A stretch of DNA of 52,924 nucleotides from Neobacillus mesonae (GTDB taxonomy: Bacteria; Bacillota; Bacilli; Bacillales; Cytobacillaceae), in the NCBI RefSeq assembly GCF_023715155.1, contig NZ_JAMBNQ010000037.1, forward strand, positions 1-52,924, given 5' to 3'. This document shows positions 51,888 through 52,924 of this stretch, one piece after another. A model generated the notes under the pieces. It searched no databases. It was given only the letters and a program-made list of their open reading frames with translations, and was not told the origin of the DNA. The number at the start of each line of letters is the position of its first letter. Position 1 is the stretch's first letter. A program made the position numbers and the translations under genes.

Positions 51888-52715
51888 ATGAAAAGAAAAA
51901 TATTCAATTATTGTTAGGCTGCTGTTTTCTTATGTGATTGACTGCTTGTGGTAAATCTACCGCTAATCCTAATCATGACGTTCAAAAGTATGTAAAGGAA
52001 AAGTACGGATTTGATATTAATATCATAAACCGGCCTGTTAGTAACGAAAACAATTTGAGAAACATTAACGTTACGGTGGAACGAAAAGATTTGCCTGGCT
52101 TTACATTCCAAGTCAAATTAAAAGGGGTTTTTACAAAAAAGTTCAACTGAGATAAGTATGAAGAAAGCAAAAAGTTTTATGAACCGAATCAATATTACTT
52201 AAACTCTTCCTTTGTTAAGCAATTAACGCATATAGGTTTTACTCATTCACATTTACAGCGCATATTACATAGTGAAAACCGCCGGAGTAAAGAAGGCTCC
52301 TTAGAGGAAGTGGAACTTTACTTATTTAAGCCTAATAGCATTACAATGGTTGACCAGGACTTTCAAAAATTATATTCTGCTTTACCTGCTATTAAGAATA
52401 ATAAATAAATCCTTAAATCAAGCCGTATATACCTTAGGTAATATTTTTATTAACGATGACCGTTACTCCCAATATACAAATCAGTTTGATTATAGTAAAG
52501 CCGGCGGATATTCCGAATAAATCGAATTGAAATCTTTAGATGATATAGATAGTATTCAAAAATTAAAAGAATACGTAATAAAAAATAACGACATTTTGTT
52601 AATTGATTATTTTTTTAAGGCTATTCTCGTAAACTATGTTGGTGGTTTATTCTATTTAGGAATAAGCGGACTCTGCGAAAAAGCTGGATTACAGCCCCTT
52701 GGAAGTAAAGAATAA
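51888..52715 (+). pseudogene. Decayed lipoprotein gene
   Basis: ATG 51888 has GGAG in good position, but the frame stops within ten codons and shifts before the lipobox LTACGKS (near 51938). Protein-like sequence continues (NPNHDVQKYVKEKYGFDINIIN ... VTVERKDLPGFTFQVKLKG), then an in-frame TGA at 52148, further sequence to a TAA (52406), a frame change, another TAA near 52518 and an intact tail ending QPLGSKE at 52715. At least four lesions occur. The product would have been a roughly 270-residue lipoprotein of unknown family. Confidence 0.75.
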
Positions 52716-52851
52716 GCGGAAGTTTTCCCGTTATTTGCAAAATTAAGAATTCCTGTAGATAGCTCTTTTTACCGTTTGATAAAAATAGAGCCCCTCTGTA
52801 AGATGATTATACACACACAACACAAAATCAATCTTAGGAGGAAGCTCTATT

Positions 52852-52924
52852 ATGAAGTTTAAAATGCAAGACAAACAAAATCAACTAATTGAAAGAATTT
52901 CGATCAAACATCTTATTGTAGGAA
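52852..52924 (+). CDS. Start of a transposase, probably IS110 family, cut by window end
   Basis: ATG 52852 follows AGGAGGA at nine bases and reads MKFKMQDKQNQLIERISIKHLIVG up to the window end. The SIKHLIVG start resembles the strand that carries the first catalytic Asp in many bacillary IS110 transposases. The 130 bases before it have no gene and contain TAGAGC/GCTCTA inverted boxes; they may be the element's 5' noncoding RNA region. Confidence 0.5.
   Translation, partial: MKFKMQDKQNQLIERISIKHLIVG

Overview
The window comes from a low-G+C, endospore-forming Bacillaceae chromosome (Bacillus/Neobacillus-like). This follows from an alpha/beta small acid-soluble spore protein, a gerK-type germinant receptor operon, a YhcEFGHI-type ABC operon, a SigM/YhdL/YhdK-like module, an arginyl T-box, a guanidine-I riboswitch in front of ykkCD, and AGGAGG ribosome binding sites. 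It is an ordinary core-genome stretch cut up by unusual intergenic repeats and a few decayed genes.

Layout. 1-6.4 kb: guanidine exporter pair ykkCD (minus) under its riboswitch, a 23-unit 52-bp tandem array, an MFS transporter, a DinB-like protein and a T-box-controlled arginyl-tRNA synthetase. 6.4-14.4 kb: dispersed repeat, SASP gene, TetR regulator, gerK operon (A subunit frameshifted), an SPFH/ribbon-helix-helix pair, a BcrC-like phosphatase and a cluster of CAAACGTTTG palindromes. 14.4-21.2 kb: NERD protein, second tandem array, two back-to-back ECF sigma modules, ClC channel. 21.2-29 kb: gene remnants, a GabP-like permease, a LysM-M14 peptidoglycan peptidase and the yhcEFGHI operon. 29-41.7 kb: DUF523, DJ-1/PfpI, FxsA, an SRPBCC protein, a short third array, a serine hydrolase, a TetR/MMPL pair, SDR, a DUF1646 transporter with a terminator in its leader, a secreted hydrolase and aminopeptidase AmpS. 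41.7-52.9 kb: LysM-NlpC/P60 endopeptidase, an IS110 element whose transposase is split by an apparent inversion, a fourth array, the mannitol PTS genes mtlA-mtlR-mtlD, a decayed lipoprotein gene, and the start of another probable IS110-type transposase cut by the window edge.

The most unusual signal is architectural. Four intergenic tandem arrays of different sequence (23, 19, 13 and 6 units) all have a period of 52 bp, or 51-52 bp in one of them. Three carry a short hairpin with a 7-nt loop in every unit. Arrays 1 and 2 share the same stem (GTCYTTCAT / ATGAARGAC). Array 3 has its own stem, with paired stem changes (GCCAAT/ATTGGC versus GCTAAT/ATTAGC) in some units. I know of no described element class that fits. 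A four-copy dispersed repeat (GCGCAAGCAGC...), a five-copy palindrome cluster, and several well-formed operators and attenuators add to the regulatory content.

Where a frame has several possible starts, I chose the start by Shine-Dalgarno spacing and say so. Family names come from recognising the protein sequence, not from a search.
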